Shown here piece by piece: positions 8,890 to 15,921 of a stretch of 25,992 bases of DNA. The notes below the pieces were generated by a model. That model did no database searches, was not told where the DNA came from, and saw only the letters and a list, made by a program, of their open reading frames with translations. The position numbers were made by a program, and so were the translations under genes. The number at the start of each line of letters is the position of its first letter. The first letter of the stretch is position 1. The DNA is from an uncultured bacterium (GTDB lineage Bacteria > Bacillota > Clostridia > Lachnospirales > Lachnospiraceae): positions 1 through 25,992 of the forward strand of contig CALBJL010000066.1 in NCBI GenBank assembly GCA_937893485.1. The letters run 5' to 3'.

Positions 8890-8906
8890 GTTACAATTTT
8901 ATTACA
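8890..8906 (-). promoter_or_regulatory. WalR (YycF)-like binding box
   Basis: Minus strand TGTAAT-AAAAT-TGTAAC exactly fits the published WalR consensus TGTWAH-N5-TGTWAH. It lies upstream of a cell-wall hydrolase, the usual WalR target class. A second, imperfect pair (TGTAAA-N4-TGTAAG) lies at 8842-8827. The WalRK genes are not in the window. Confidence 0.6.
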
Positions 8907-8942
8907 AGCACATTATAGCAGAGGATTTTGGATTTGTCAAAT

Positions 8943-9269
8943 CTACGGGTACATCTCCGATAATACCGCATCAAAAACCTGCGCATCCCGCAGCTTTTTC
9001 TGCTGCTTTTGCAGCTCCAATGCGTCCCGCATATTCTGTTCCTGCCGTGAGATAAACTCTGCCGCCTGCGGGGATTCTTCCTCTTCCTCTCCGTCCTCTA
9101 AAACTGCTTTGAGATAACCGGTCAGGCGTTCGGTGAGATATTTGAGCTGCCGGTTCGTGCGCCCCATCCTGACTGCCTGGCAAATACACACGATGATCAG
9201 TATCAGCATAGCTGCCAATATGAGCTTGTCCGTCTGCGTATCAATAAAAAGTGCGATCTGTGTTCCCAT
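8943..9269 (-). CDS. Small one-pass membrane protein of unknown function
   Basis: A 108-residue protein I do not recognise. An N-terminal membrane segment (LILAAMLILIIVCICQAV, about residues 16-33) is followed by a basic stretch (RMGRTNRQ) consistent with a cytoplasmic C-terminal part. The rest is a charged helical region with an acidic run (EDGEEEEES) and a Gln/Lys-rich coiled coil (LELQKQQKKLRDAQ). A good site (GGGAGGAATCATC) precedes the ATG, which supports translation. It lies upstream of the SleB-type gene on the same strand, but the 181-nt gap with its own regulatory box argues for separate expression. The topology resembles small division or wall-associated scaffolds, but that is only a resemblance. 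Confidence 0.7.
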   Translation of the reverse strand: MGTQIALFIDTQTDKLILAAMLILIIVCICQAVRMGRTNRQLKYLTERLTGYLKAVLEDGEEEEESPQAAEFISRQEQNMRDALELQKQQKKLRDAQVFDAVLSEMYP

Positions 9270-9426
9270 GATGATTCCTCCCTTACAAATACAGTCTGTT
9301 TTGATCTATGATCTATCAATAATGATAGCGCGGCGATGCGCGCTTTTCCAGCTTTTTTCATCGCATGTTTCGACACGATTCGCACACGGCAGCCGGAAAA
9401 CCCGCCCCGCCTGCACGAGTTCGCGC

Positions 9427-9454
9427 TTGACTTTTCAGAAGTGATGTATATGAT
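9427..9454 (+). promoter_or_regulatory. Promoter of murG
   Basis: TTGACT (9427-9432), a 16-nt spacer and TATGAT (9449-9454) form a good sigma-70 promoter about 50 nt before the murG start. Confidence 0.6.
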
Positions 9455-9503
9455 AGGTGGTAGATGCATAACTATTACCAACAAAGGAGGACTTTGTTTT
9501 TAT

Positions 9504-10571
9504 ATGAAGAGAATACTGCTCACCGGCGGTGGTACTGCCGGTCATGTGACACCGAATATCGCGCTGCTCCCGCATCTGAAGGAAGCAGGTTTTGACATTT
9601 CTTATATTGGTTCTTATCAGGGTATGGAAAAGGAATTGATCGAGGCACAGGGCATTCCGTATTACGGAATTTCCTCCGGCAAACTGCGCCGCTACTTTGA
9701 TCCGAAGAATTTTTCCGATCCGTTTAAAGTGGTCAAGGGACTGGGTCAGGCGATTCATCTGATACATAAACTGAAACCCAATGTCGTTTTCTCAAAGGGA
9801 GGCTTTGTATCGGTTCCGGTCGTGCTTGCGGCAAAATTCTGCCATGTACCCGCGATCATCCACGAATCCGACATCACACCGGGTCTGGCAAACAAAATCG
9901 CCATCCCGTGTGCGACAAAGGTATGCTGCAATTTTCCGGAAACGATGAAATATCTGCCTGCCGACAAAGCGGTTCTGACCGGTTCTCCGATCCGCCGCGA
10001 GCTGTTGCGCGGCGACGCATCGGTTGCCCGTGATCTGTGCGGATTTGACGAAAGCCGTCCCGTACTCTTTATCATCGGGGGCAGCAGCGGCTCTGTCGTG
10101 ATCAACCGTGTTGTCCGTGAAGCACTTCCGACGCTGCTTGAGCACTTTCAAGTCGCCCATATGTGCGGAAAAGGCAATCTGGAGCCCTCGCTCGCACCGA
10201 CAAAGGGCTATCGCCAGTTTGAGTATATCGGCAGGGAATTAAACGATATTTTCGCGATGAGCGACCTTGTCGTGTCCCGCGCCGGAGCCAATTCAATCTG
10301 CGAATTACAAGCGTTGCACAAGCCGAATCTGCTCATCCCGCTCTCGGCAGCAGCCAGCCGCGGCGACCAGATTTTAAATGCCTCATCCTTTGAAAAACAG
10401 GGCTTTTCCAAGGTGCTGTTAGAGGAAAATCTTAACGAGAAATCTTTGATTGAGGCTGTGGAAGAACTGTACAAAGACCGCGACCGCTACATCCGTGCGA
10501 TGAAAGAGAGCCGCTCGCTTGATTCGATTGATATGATCGTTGAATTGCTGGAAAAGGTTGCAAAAAAGTAA
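9504..10571 (+). CDS. murG: UDP-GlcNAc:undecaprenyl-PP-MurNAc-pentapeptide GlcNAc transferase
   Basis: Makes lipid II from lipid I at the inner face of the membrane. The 355-residue protein is a GT-B fold enzyme. The N-terminal loop GGGTAGHVTP is at residues 8-17, the second glycine loop is IIGGSSGS, and the donor-site segment SRAGANSICEL is in the C-terminal domain. The start is ATG at 9504, where family homology begins, with AAAGGAGG upstream at a long 13-nt spacing. A frame open back to 9336 would add 56 residues that do not resemble MurG. It is isolated from any division/cell-wall cluster, as seen in other Clostridia, and is the only plus-strand gene in the first 22 kb. Confidence 0.95.
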   Translation: MKRILLTGGGTAGHVTPNIALLPHLKEAGFDISYIGSYQGMEKELIEAQGIPYYGISSGKLRRYFDPKNFSDPFKVVKGLGQAIHLIHKLKPNVVFSKGGFVSVPVVLAAKFCHVPAIIHESDITPGLANKIAIPCATKVCCNFPETMKYLPADKAVLTGSPIRRELLRGDASVARDLCGFDESRPVLFIIGGSSGSVVINRVVREALPTLLEHFQVAHMCGKGNLEPSLAPTKGYRQFEYIGRELNDIFAMSDLVVSRAGANSICELQALHKPNLLIPLSAAASRGDQILNASSFEKQGFSKVLLEENLNEKSLIEAVEELYKDRDRYIRAMKESRSLDSIDMIVELLEKVAKK

Positions 10572-10585
10572 TAAAGACAGCAAAA

Positions 10586-10626
10586 AAGCTGCCCCTATAC
10601 CACATCTGTGATATGGGAAGCAGCTT
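10586..10626. terminator. Bidirectional terminator between murG and the HIT gene
   Basis: A long hairpin with outer arms AAGCTGC/GCAGCTT, an inner CCTATA/TATGGG stem and a CACA/TGTG tip separates two convergent genes. An A-run on its 5' side becomes TTTTTT on the minus strand, so it is strongest for the HIT gene. On the plus strand the tail is weaker (TTAATTTA). Confidence 0.8.
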
Positions 10627-10684
10627 AATTTATGCCAATATCATGTTCGCATCCGATGATGTCTGTTCTGCAATCAATATTCCA

Positions 10685-11098
10685 TTATTTTACAGACAGC
10701 TTCTCTGCCAGCTCATCCATCTCCTCATCGCTGAAATGGTTCTGTGTCCATGTGAGGATCGGCGCCGCATCCTTGTAGCGGGGAACCAGATGGAGGTGAT
10801 AGTGGAATACGGTCTGACCTGCGACTTCTCCGTTGTTCTGCATGATGTTGAAGCCATCACAGTTCAATACGGTCGTCATATGTGTTGCCATGCGCTTTGC
10901 CAGCTTCATCGCCTCTCCCGCAAGCTCACTCGGCAGCTCATAGATGTCTGCATAATGCTGTTTCGGAACGATCAGTGAATGTCCCTTTGCAGCAGGTCCC
11001 ACGTCCATGATTACCTTAAAGTCATCATCCTCAAATAATGTGCGGGAAGGGATCTCGCCTGCCATAATCTTACAAAAAATACAATTCTCGTCTCTCAT
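10685..11098 (-). CDS. HIT-family nucleotide hydrolase/transferase
   Basis: A 137-residue histidine-triad protein; the family hydrolyses nucleoside phosphoramidates or dinucleotides. The triad HYHLHLV is at residues 99-105. A CxxC pair (C6, C9) at the N-terminus matches the zinc-binding variant common in Firmicutes. The start chosen is ATG at 11098 because AAGGAGA lies just upstream. A frame open to 11152 would add 18 residues without family resemblance. It follows the flavodoxin/SCP2 gene by 50 nt and is probably co-transcribed. The cellular substrate is unknown. Confidence 0.94.
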   Translation of the reverse strand: MRDENCIFCKIMAGEIPSRTLFEDDDFKVIMDVGPAAKGHSLIVPKQHYADIYELPSELAGEAMKLAKRMATHMTTVLNCDGFNIMQNNGEVAGQTVFHYHLHLVPRYKDAAPILTWTQNHFSDEEMDELAEKLSVK

Positions 11099-11148
11099 GT
11101 TCGTTCTCCTTTTGATATATTTTTGCGAATGGTCTGAACCGTTACCGC

Positions 11149-12144
11149 TCACGCGCCAAACGTGAACAATTCATCGAGCTGTCTGAGCGTCTTAAAGTTG
11201 CCCTTCGCAGTCATTTCTCCTGTCATAAATGCCCGCTGGAACGTCATACGCCCGGCAATAATCGACTCTAATACCTCCGGCGTGAGCTTCACGTAAACAT
11301 CCGTATGCTCCTGCTGTCCATAATGGCATACCAACTCTCCGTTGTGGATCTGGAGACACAGCGGTTTCTTTTTTCCTTCTATAATAACCAGATAGTTAAC
11401 TTCTACCTCCGGTCTGCCGGAAAAATGCGACTCAAAATCAATCACATACGCGAGATCATCGTCCTGCGTCGTCTGCTTCATCATGCCGCGGAAACGCATC
11501 GCCAGCTGCTCGATGTCTTCCTTTTGCTGTTTGACATAGCTGTCATCCGATGCGTACTGCGATAACTGCTCGCTCTCCTGCGGGGTGAGCTCCATCTGTG
11601 GGGTCCGCTGTACGGACTGTGTCACTGCCTGATTACTCGTCGGCAGGCTCTTCATTTTCTGCGAGATCGTCCGATAGAGATTCTCCGCCTTTTTCTCGAT
11701 AATCAGGGAATAATCCTTGTTCATCTGAAAGCTCACGAGATCCTCTACATAGCCGCACAGACCATTACAGGGCAGTCCGCCCAGTGTCGCCCATGCGTTC
11801 ATCAGACTCAGCTCCGCCTCCCGCTCGCCGTAAGTCGTAGACATGACAATCGGCTGCATATACGTCTGCGCGATCTTTTCCTTGTCGCCGTACAGCCAGC
11901 AGGCATCGAGAAACTGCTGCATATAGCCGCCGATGCCGAGCCACTCGACCGTTGTCGCCAGAATAATGCCGTCCGCATCGCGGAGCGTCTGCGGAAGTGT
12001 ACTGATACTGCTCTTGTGCTCATAGATATTATACCGGGTCACACTCACGCGCAGCTCTGCCAGCACCTCTTCCATCTTATTTAATACATAGATTGTCGGA
12101 TCATCGAGAACGCCTCTGCCGCCGTAATAAATATTTACCTTCAT
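11149..12144 (-). CDS. Flavodoxin-like reductase fused to an SCP2 sterol-carrier domain
   Basis: A 331-residue two-domain protein. Residues 1 to about 160 look like an NAD(P)H-dependent FMN reductase/flavodoxin fold (MKVNIYYGGRG, DADGIILATTVEWLGIGGYMQ), although the N-terminal phosphate-binding loop is not a textbook one. A Gln-rich linker follows. The C-terminal 100 or so residues fit an SCP2/sterol-carrier domain, a hydrophobic-ligand pocket (YLVIIEGKKKPLCLQIHNGE, MTFQRAFMTGEMTAKGNF). The start has AAAGGA upstream. It has its own promoter at 12221-12249. A redox act on a lipid-like ligand is possible but not shown. Confidence 0.8.
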   Translation of the reverse strand: MKVNIYYGGRGVLDDPTIYVLNKMEEVLAELRVSVTRYNIYEHKSSISTLPQTLRDADGIILATTVEWLGIGGYMQQFLDACWLYGDKEKIAQTYMQPIVMSTTYGEREAELSLMNAWATLGGLPCNGLCGYVEDLVSFQMNKDYSLIIEKKAENLYRTISQKMKSLPTSNQAVTQSVQRTPQMELTPQESEQLSQYASDDSYVKQQKEDIEQLAMRFRGMMKQTTQDDDLAYVIDFESHFSGRPEVEVNYLVIIEGKKKPLCLQIHNGELVCHYGQQEHTDVYVKLTPEVLESIIAGRMTFQRAFMTGEMTAKGNFKTLRQLDELFTFGA

Positions 12145-12220
12145 CTTCTTATCCTTTGATTGTATTCTCGTTATCTGTCTGCATACGTTCGATTTTCATC
12201 TCTTGATTTCCATCTCTTTT

Positions 12221-12249
12221 AGTATAGACAATCCAACGGGAAAACTCAA
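12221..12249 (-). promoter_or_regulatory. Promoter of the flavodoxin/SCP2-HIT unit
   Basis: Minus strand TTGAGT (12249-12244), a 17-nt spacer and TATACT (12226-12221). It starts only 11 nt after the stop of the alcohol dehydrogenase gene. No terminator hairpin is seen between them, so readthrough from the cluster upstream is possible. Confidence 0.7.
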
Positions 12250-12259
12250 TGGTATTTTT

Positions 12260-13384
12260 TTAGAAGAGCTGTTCGTATATATGGAGAATTTCTGTTTCGT
12301 CGAGTGTTGTATAGTTGTTGGCAGTCAGCCTCCCTTGTTTTGTCAGAACTGTCTGTGTATAACGCTTTAGTTCTTCTTTTTCTACACCGTATTCATGCAA
12401 TGACCGTTTCACCAGAATCTGCCCCAGCAGCTCATCCAGCCCGTCATACACCTGCACCTGCGAACATTTAAGCAAATGAGATAATAATTCATTTAATTTC
12501 TGGATTTTTCCATCTGGACATAATCGGTAATAGGCTTTGAGCACACCGGTGAACAGTGCATAATTCGCCTCTCCGTGCGGTACGTGATGCGCCCCGGAAA
12601 ACGGCAGGCTCATCGCATGAACCGCCGCACATCCGGCATTTCCAAATGCAATACCGGCATACGTGCTGGCAAGTAAAAATTCACCGATCAACGCCTGCTT
12701 TTTCTGCTCCTTGTCAGTCGCCGCCGCGATCTCACAATATCCTGACAGAATCGTCTCTATCGCTTTGATCGAAAACATCTCAGAAAATGCAGTCGCCTTT
12801 GGTGACAGATAAGACTCCACCGCATGAACCAGTGCATCGATAGAACTGGCTGCGAAAAAACGGAACGGAATATGCGCTGCCAGCTCCGGAATCAAAACAG
12901 CCGCATCCGCATATTCTTCATCCGTCTGTAAACCCAGCTTAGTGCCCTTTCCGGTCATGTCGATTACGGAAACACTCGTCACCTCACTGCCCGTTCCGCA
13001 TGTCGTAGGCACAACAACCAGTTTTTTCACTTTTTTTGTCGGTATCTCCTTGTCAAACAGCTTTTCAAGCGGAACGACCGTCTCCTGTACCAGCAGCTTT
13101 GCCACATCAATAATACTTCCTCCGCCAATCGCAATCACACGGTCGTATGTTACCTGTCTGACATCCTCATATAAGGCTTCGACCATAACATCTGTCGGCT
13201 CACCGGTTCCATAATCTTTTAAGAAGAATACGTTTGCCTCACCGCAGAACCGATCCATATACCCATGATAATAGGTCGGATTTGTCAAAATCAGATCCCG
13301 CTCTCCGATAGAAAATGCATCTGCAAACTCCTGACAGTTATTAAATAAGTAGATTTCGGGCACAATGCGAAACTGTTTTGTCAT
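12260..13384 (-). CDS. Iron-type alcohol dehydrogenase, 4-hydroxybutyrate dehydrogenase-like
   Basis: A 374-residue group III (iron-dependent) NAD(P)H alcohol dehydrogenase. The nucleotide loop is GGGSIID. Metal-ligand segments are SSIDALVHAVESY and the later HAMSLPFSGAHHVPHGEANY. From memory it resembles clostridial 4-hydroxybutyrate dehydrogenase closely across its length (ERDLILTN near the start, IPTKKVKKLVVVPTTCGTGS, PLHEYG near the end), which reduces succinic semialdehyde. The start chosen is ATG at 13384, with AAAGGAGT upstream; an ATG at 13414 has no comparable site. As the last gene of the ectoine-type block it probably reduces the semialdehyde made by the adjacent aminotransferase (aspartate or succinic semialdehyde). 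Substrate is inferred. Confidence 0.85.
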   Translation of the reverse strand: MTKQFRIVPEIYLFNNCQEFADAFSIGERDLILTNPTYYHGYMDRFCGEANVFFLKDYGTGEPTDVMVEALYEDVRQVTYDRVIAIGGGSIIDVAKLLVQETVVPLEKLFDKEIPTKKVKKLVVVPTTCGTGSEVTSVSVIDMTGKGTKLGLQTDEEYADAAVLIPELAAHIPFRFFAASSIDALVHAVESYLSPKATAFSEMFSIKAIETILSGYCEIAAATDKEQKKQALIGEFLLASTYAGIAFGNAGCAAVHAMSLPFSGAHHVPHGEANYALFTGVLKAYYRLCPDGKIQKLNELLSHLLKCSQVQVYDGLDELLGQILVKRSLHEYGVEKEELKRYTQTVLTKQGRLTANNYTTLDETEILHIYEQLF

Positions 13385-13419
13385 CCTGCGACACTCCTTT
13401 TCTTTTTCTTGCATGTATG

Positions 13420-14772
13420 TTACATCAATTCACGGATTCCATCTGCCATAATGCCAAGACCCGCCTCTAACTGTGCATCGGTAATGACTAATGGTGCCAG
13501 AAAACGGACAACGTTCAGGTAAGTACCGGCATTTTCGATCAACAGACCGTGTTTCGCACAATACTGTACCAGATCTGTCACCAGCTTTGTATTCGGCTCC
13601 TTTGTCTGCGGATCTTTGACAAATTCAATACCAACCATTCCACCCAGCCCGCGGACATCTCCGATCACCGGACATTCTTTCTGTAACTGACCGAAAAATT
13701 CCTTGACACGATCACCGATTTTTCTTGATTTTGCGGCAAAATCCTCTTTTTCCATGATTTCAATCGTCTTTAATGCAGATGCACAGGCAAGCGCATTTCC
13801 GCCAAATGTACCACCAATCACACCACCCGGCACTGCATCCATGATCTCTTTTCTCGCGCAGATCGCGCTCAGCGGAATACCGTCCGCAATCGATTTTGCT
13901 GTCGCCAGAATGTCCGGTGCACATCCTGCTTCTGCCCAGTAAGTAGACGCAAACATTCTTCCGGTTCTGCAAAATCCGCTCTGCACCTCATCCACAATGA
14001 GCATGATTCCCTTTTCGTCACAAATCTGTCTTACCGCCTTTACCCACTCAATCGGCGCGGGTACGAATCCACCTTCGCCCTGTAATGGTTCTACCACGAT
14101 CGCAGCTACATATTCTGCCGGAGAGCATTCCTCAAAAACATCATTCAGCTTCTTAATATAATAGGCGATTGCCTCCTCATCCGTCATTCCTTCGGGCTTG
14201 CGATACAGATAAGGATACGGTGCCCGGAAAACACCATCCGGGAACGGTCCCATGCCGACTGCGTATGCCTTTTTACTGGTCATTGCCATTGTCAGCGCCG
14301 TCCTGCCATGAAACGCTCCGCTGAATACAATGATGTTCGGCCGCTTCGTATACGCCTTTGCCACCTTGACCGCGTTCTCATCCGCCTCTGCTCCCGAATT
14401 TGTAAAAAATGCCTGTTTTTCGGTTCCTTTGACCGGTGCAATCTCACAGATCTTCTGTGCCAGGGATACATAACCGTCATGTGTTATGATGTTAAACATC
14501 GCATGGAAATAGCGGTCTGCCTGCGCCTTTACCGCGTCTACTACCTCGGGTCTGGAGTAACCCATATTCAATACACCGACTCCTCCAACCCAGTCGAGAA
14601 AATAGTTGCCATCCACATCTTCTACCATGGCACCTTCGCCGCGCCGAATCACACACGGATAAACACAGCCAATTGCTTTGGGTGTGTATTTGTGTCTTCG
14701 GTCAATGACCTCCTGTGCCTTCGGTCCGGGTAATGTCTCTGTAATAATTTTAGGTAATTCTTCTCTTAACAT
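13420..14772 (-). CDS. Class III aminotransferase (GABA/diaminobutyrate type)
   Basis: A PLP aminotransferase of 450 residues that moves an omega-amino group to 2-oxoglutarate, yielding a semialdehyde. Diagnostic segments are FFTNSGAEADENA, FSGAFHGRT, IVVEPLQGEGGF, IVDEVQSGFCRTG and the PLP lysine in ATAKSIADGIP. By family it could be a GABA aminotransferase (GabT) or a 2,4-diaminobutyrate aminotransferase (DoeD-like). The neighbouring ectoine genes favour diaminobutyrate giving aspartate semialdehyde, while the 4-hydroxybutyrate-type dehydrogenase beside it would also suit GABA. AGGAGG precedes the ATG. It follows the second ATPase gene by 22 nt and precedes the dehydrogenase by 35 nt. Confidence 0.9.
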   Translation of the reverse strand: MLREELPKIITETLPGPKAQEVIDRRHKYTPKAIGCVYPCVIRRGEGAMVEDVDGNYFLDWVGGVGVLNMGYSRPEVVDAVKAQADRYFHAMFNIITHDGYVSLAQKICEIAPVKGTEKQAFFTNSGAEADENAVKVAKAYTKRPNIIVFSGAFHGRTALTMAMTSKKAYAVGMGPFPDGVFRAPYPYLYRKPEGMTDEEAIAYYIKKLNDVFEECSPAEYVAAIVVEPLQGEGGFVPAPIEWVKAVRQICDEKGIMLIVDEVQSGFCRTGRMFASTYWAEAGCAPDILATAKSIADGIPLSAICARKEIMDAVPGGVIGGTFGGNALACASALKTIEIMEKEDFAAKSRKIGDRVKEFFGQLQKECPVIGDVRGLGGMVGIEFVKDPQTKEPNTKLVTDLVQYCAKHGLLIENAGTYLNVVRFLAPLVITDAQLEAGLGIMADGIRELM

Positions 14773-14794
14773 GTTTGTACCTCCTGTTTACCTG

Positions 14795-15520
14795 TCATGA
14801 AATCATTCTGGATAAAAATTCCTTTGTTCTCTCTTTTTGCGGATGTCGGAAGATCGCATCCGGAGTTCCCTCCTCCACGATATATCCCTGATCCATAAAA
14901 ATCACATAATTACTTACATCTCTGGCAAATTCCATCTCGTGTGTCACAACGACCATCGTTGTGCCTTCACGTGCCAGATCTTTCATAATGCCGAGCACTT
15001 CACCGACTAATTCCGGGTCCAGCGCGGAAGTCGGCTCATCAAACAATAATACTTCCGGTCTCATAGCCAACGCCCGCGCGATCGCCACGCGCTGCTGCTG
15101 TCCGCCCGAAAGTGTATTCGGATATTTGTCTGCCTTGTCGTAAAGCCCTACCTTTGTCAGCAGCTCCAGTCCCTGCTCCCGTGCCTCCTGCTTTTTGACC
15201 TTGTTCACGCAGACAGGCGCCATCATAATGTTTTCCAGCACCGTTTTGACCGGAAACAGGTTAAAGCGCTGAAATACCATTCCTACCTTTTTATGTACTT
15301 CCCTGCGGTCAGTCGAGGGATTCATGATATTCTCTCCATCGAGAATGATTTCTCCTCCATCCGGCTGTTCCAGCAGATTCAGACAGCGCAGCATCGTACT
15401 TTTGCCGGAACCCGAGGGTCCGATCACGCTGATTACGCTGCCTTTATCCACAGTCAGCGAAATATCCTTTAATACCTCCAGTTCCCCGTAATTTTTCTTT
15501 AAATGTCTGACTTCCAGCAT
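14795..15520 (-). CDS. Polar amino acid ABC transporter ATPase (second, orphan copy)
   Basis: A 241-residue ATPase of the GlnQ/HisP type. Walker A is GPSGSGKST, the signature is LSGGQQQRVAIARALAMRP and Walker B is VLLFDEPTSALD, with a switch histidine in VVTHEMEFA. The start chosen is ATG at 15520, with GGAG 9 nt upstream; a GTG at 15526 is too close to that site. It is shorter than the ATPase at 19316-20110, lacking the insert before GMVFQ and the C-terminal tail. No permease or binding protein of its own is beside it, so it may be an alternative motor for the EhuC/D permeases or serve a transporter elsewhere. Confidence 0.93.
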   Translation of the reverse strand: MLEVRHLKKNYGELEVLKDISLTVDKGSVISVIGPSGSGKSTMLRCLNLLEQPDGGEIILDGENIMNPSTDRREVHKKVGMVFQRFNLFPVKTVLENIMMAPVCVNKVKKQEAREQGLELLTKVGLYDKADKYPNTLSGGQQQRVAIARALAMRPEVLLFDEPTSALDPELVGEVLGIMKDLAREGTTMVVVTHEMEFARDVSNYVIFMDQGYIVEEGTPDAIFRHPQKERTKEFLSRMIS

Positions 15521-15537
15521 AGGCACTCTCTCCTTAT

Positions 15538-15921
15538 TTATGCTAAAACCGCGATTGCATCCAGCTCCAGATTTGCTCCGCCACCCAGATTTGAGATCTC
15601 CATGGCGATCCGTGCCGGTGGATTTTCCGGAAAATAGGTCTTGTAAACTGCATTAAAATCCTGCATGTATTGCAAATTTTTTACATATACACTGACTTTT
15701 ACGATATCCTCCATCCCACCGCCGGCAGCCTCAATCGTAGCTTTCAGATTTTCCAACGCATATTTTGTTTCTATCTGTATATCTCCATCGCCCATGATGG
15801 CTCCGGTATTTCTGTCATCTCCGCAAACACCCGCCAGATATACCTGACGGTCTACTTTCACCGCCTGCGAATACCATGCCGTAGGCTTTGTCGCCTGTTC
15901 CGTAAATATGATCTCTTTCAT
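15538..15921 (-). CDS. RidA/YjgF-family enamine/imine deaminase
   Basis: A 127-residue Rid-family protein. Such proteins hydrolyse reactive enamine/imine intermediates released by PLP dehydratases. Family features are YSQAVKVDRQVYLAG at the N-terminus, LENLKATIEAAGGGMEDIVKVSVYV in the middle and the NPPARIAMEI segment, which holds the arginine typical of active RidA, followed by LELDAIAV. Its ATG overlaps the stop of the upstream EutB-type gene by 4 nt (ATGA), a sign of translational coupling. That matches the chemistry: a dehydratase makes an enamine and RidA clears it. It may be a specialised Rid subgroup. Confidence 0.92.
   Translation of the reverse strand: MKEIIFTEQATKPTAWYSQAVKVDRQVYLAGVCGDDRNTGAIMGDGDIQIETKYALENLKATIEAAGGGMEDIVKVSVYVKNLQYMQDFNAVYKTYFPENPPARIAMEISNLGGGANLELDAIAVLA

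Noticed and set aside
9327..9344. Small inverted repeat AGCGCG-N6-CGCGCT followed by TTTT
   Set aside because: It looks like a mini-terminator on the plus strand, but no plus-strand gene lies upstream; too short to call.
9336..9503. 56-residue N-terminal extension of MurG
   Set aside because: It runs through the murG promoter and ribosome binding site, and MurG homology begins at the ATG at 9504.
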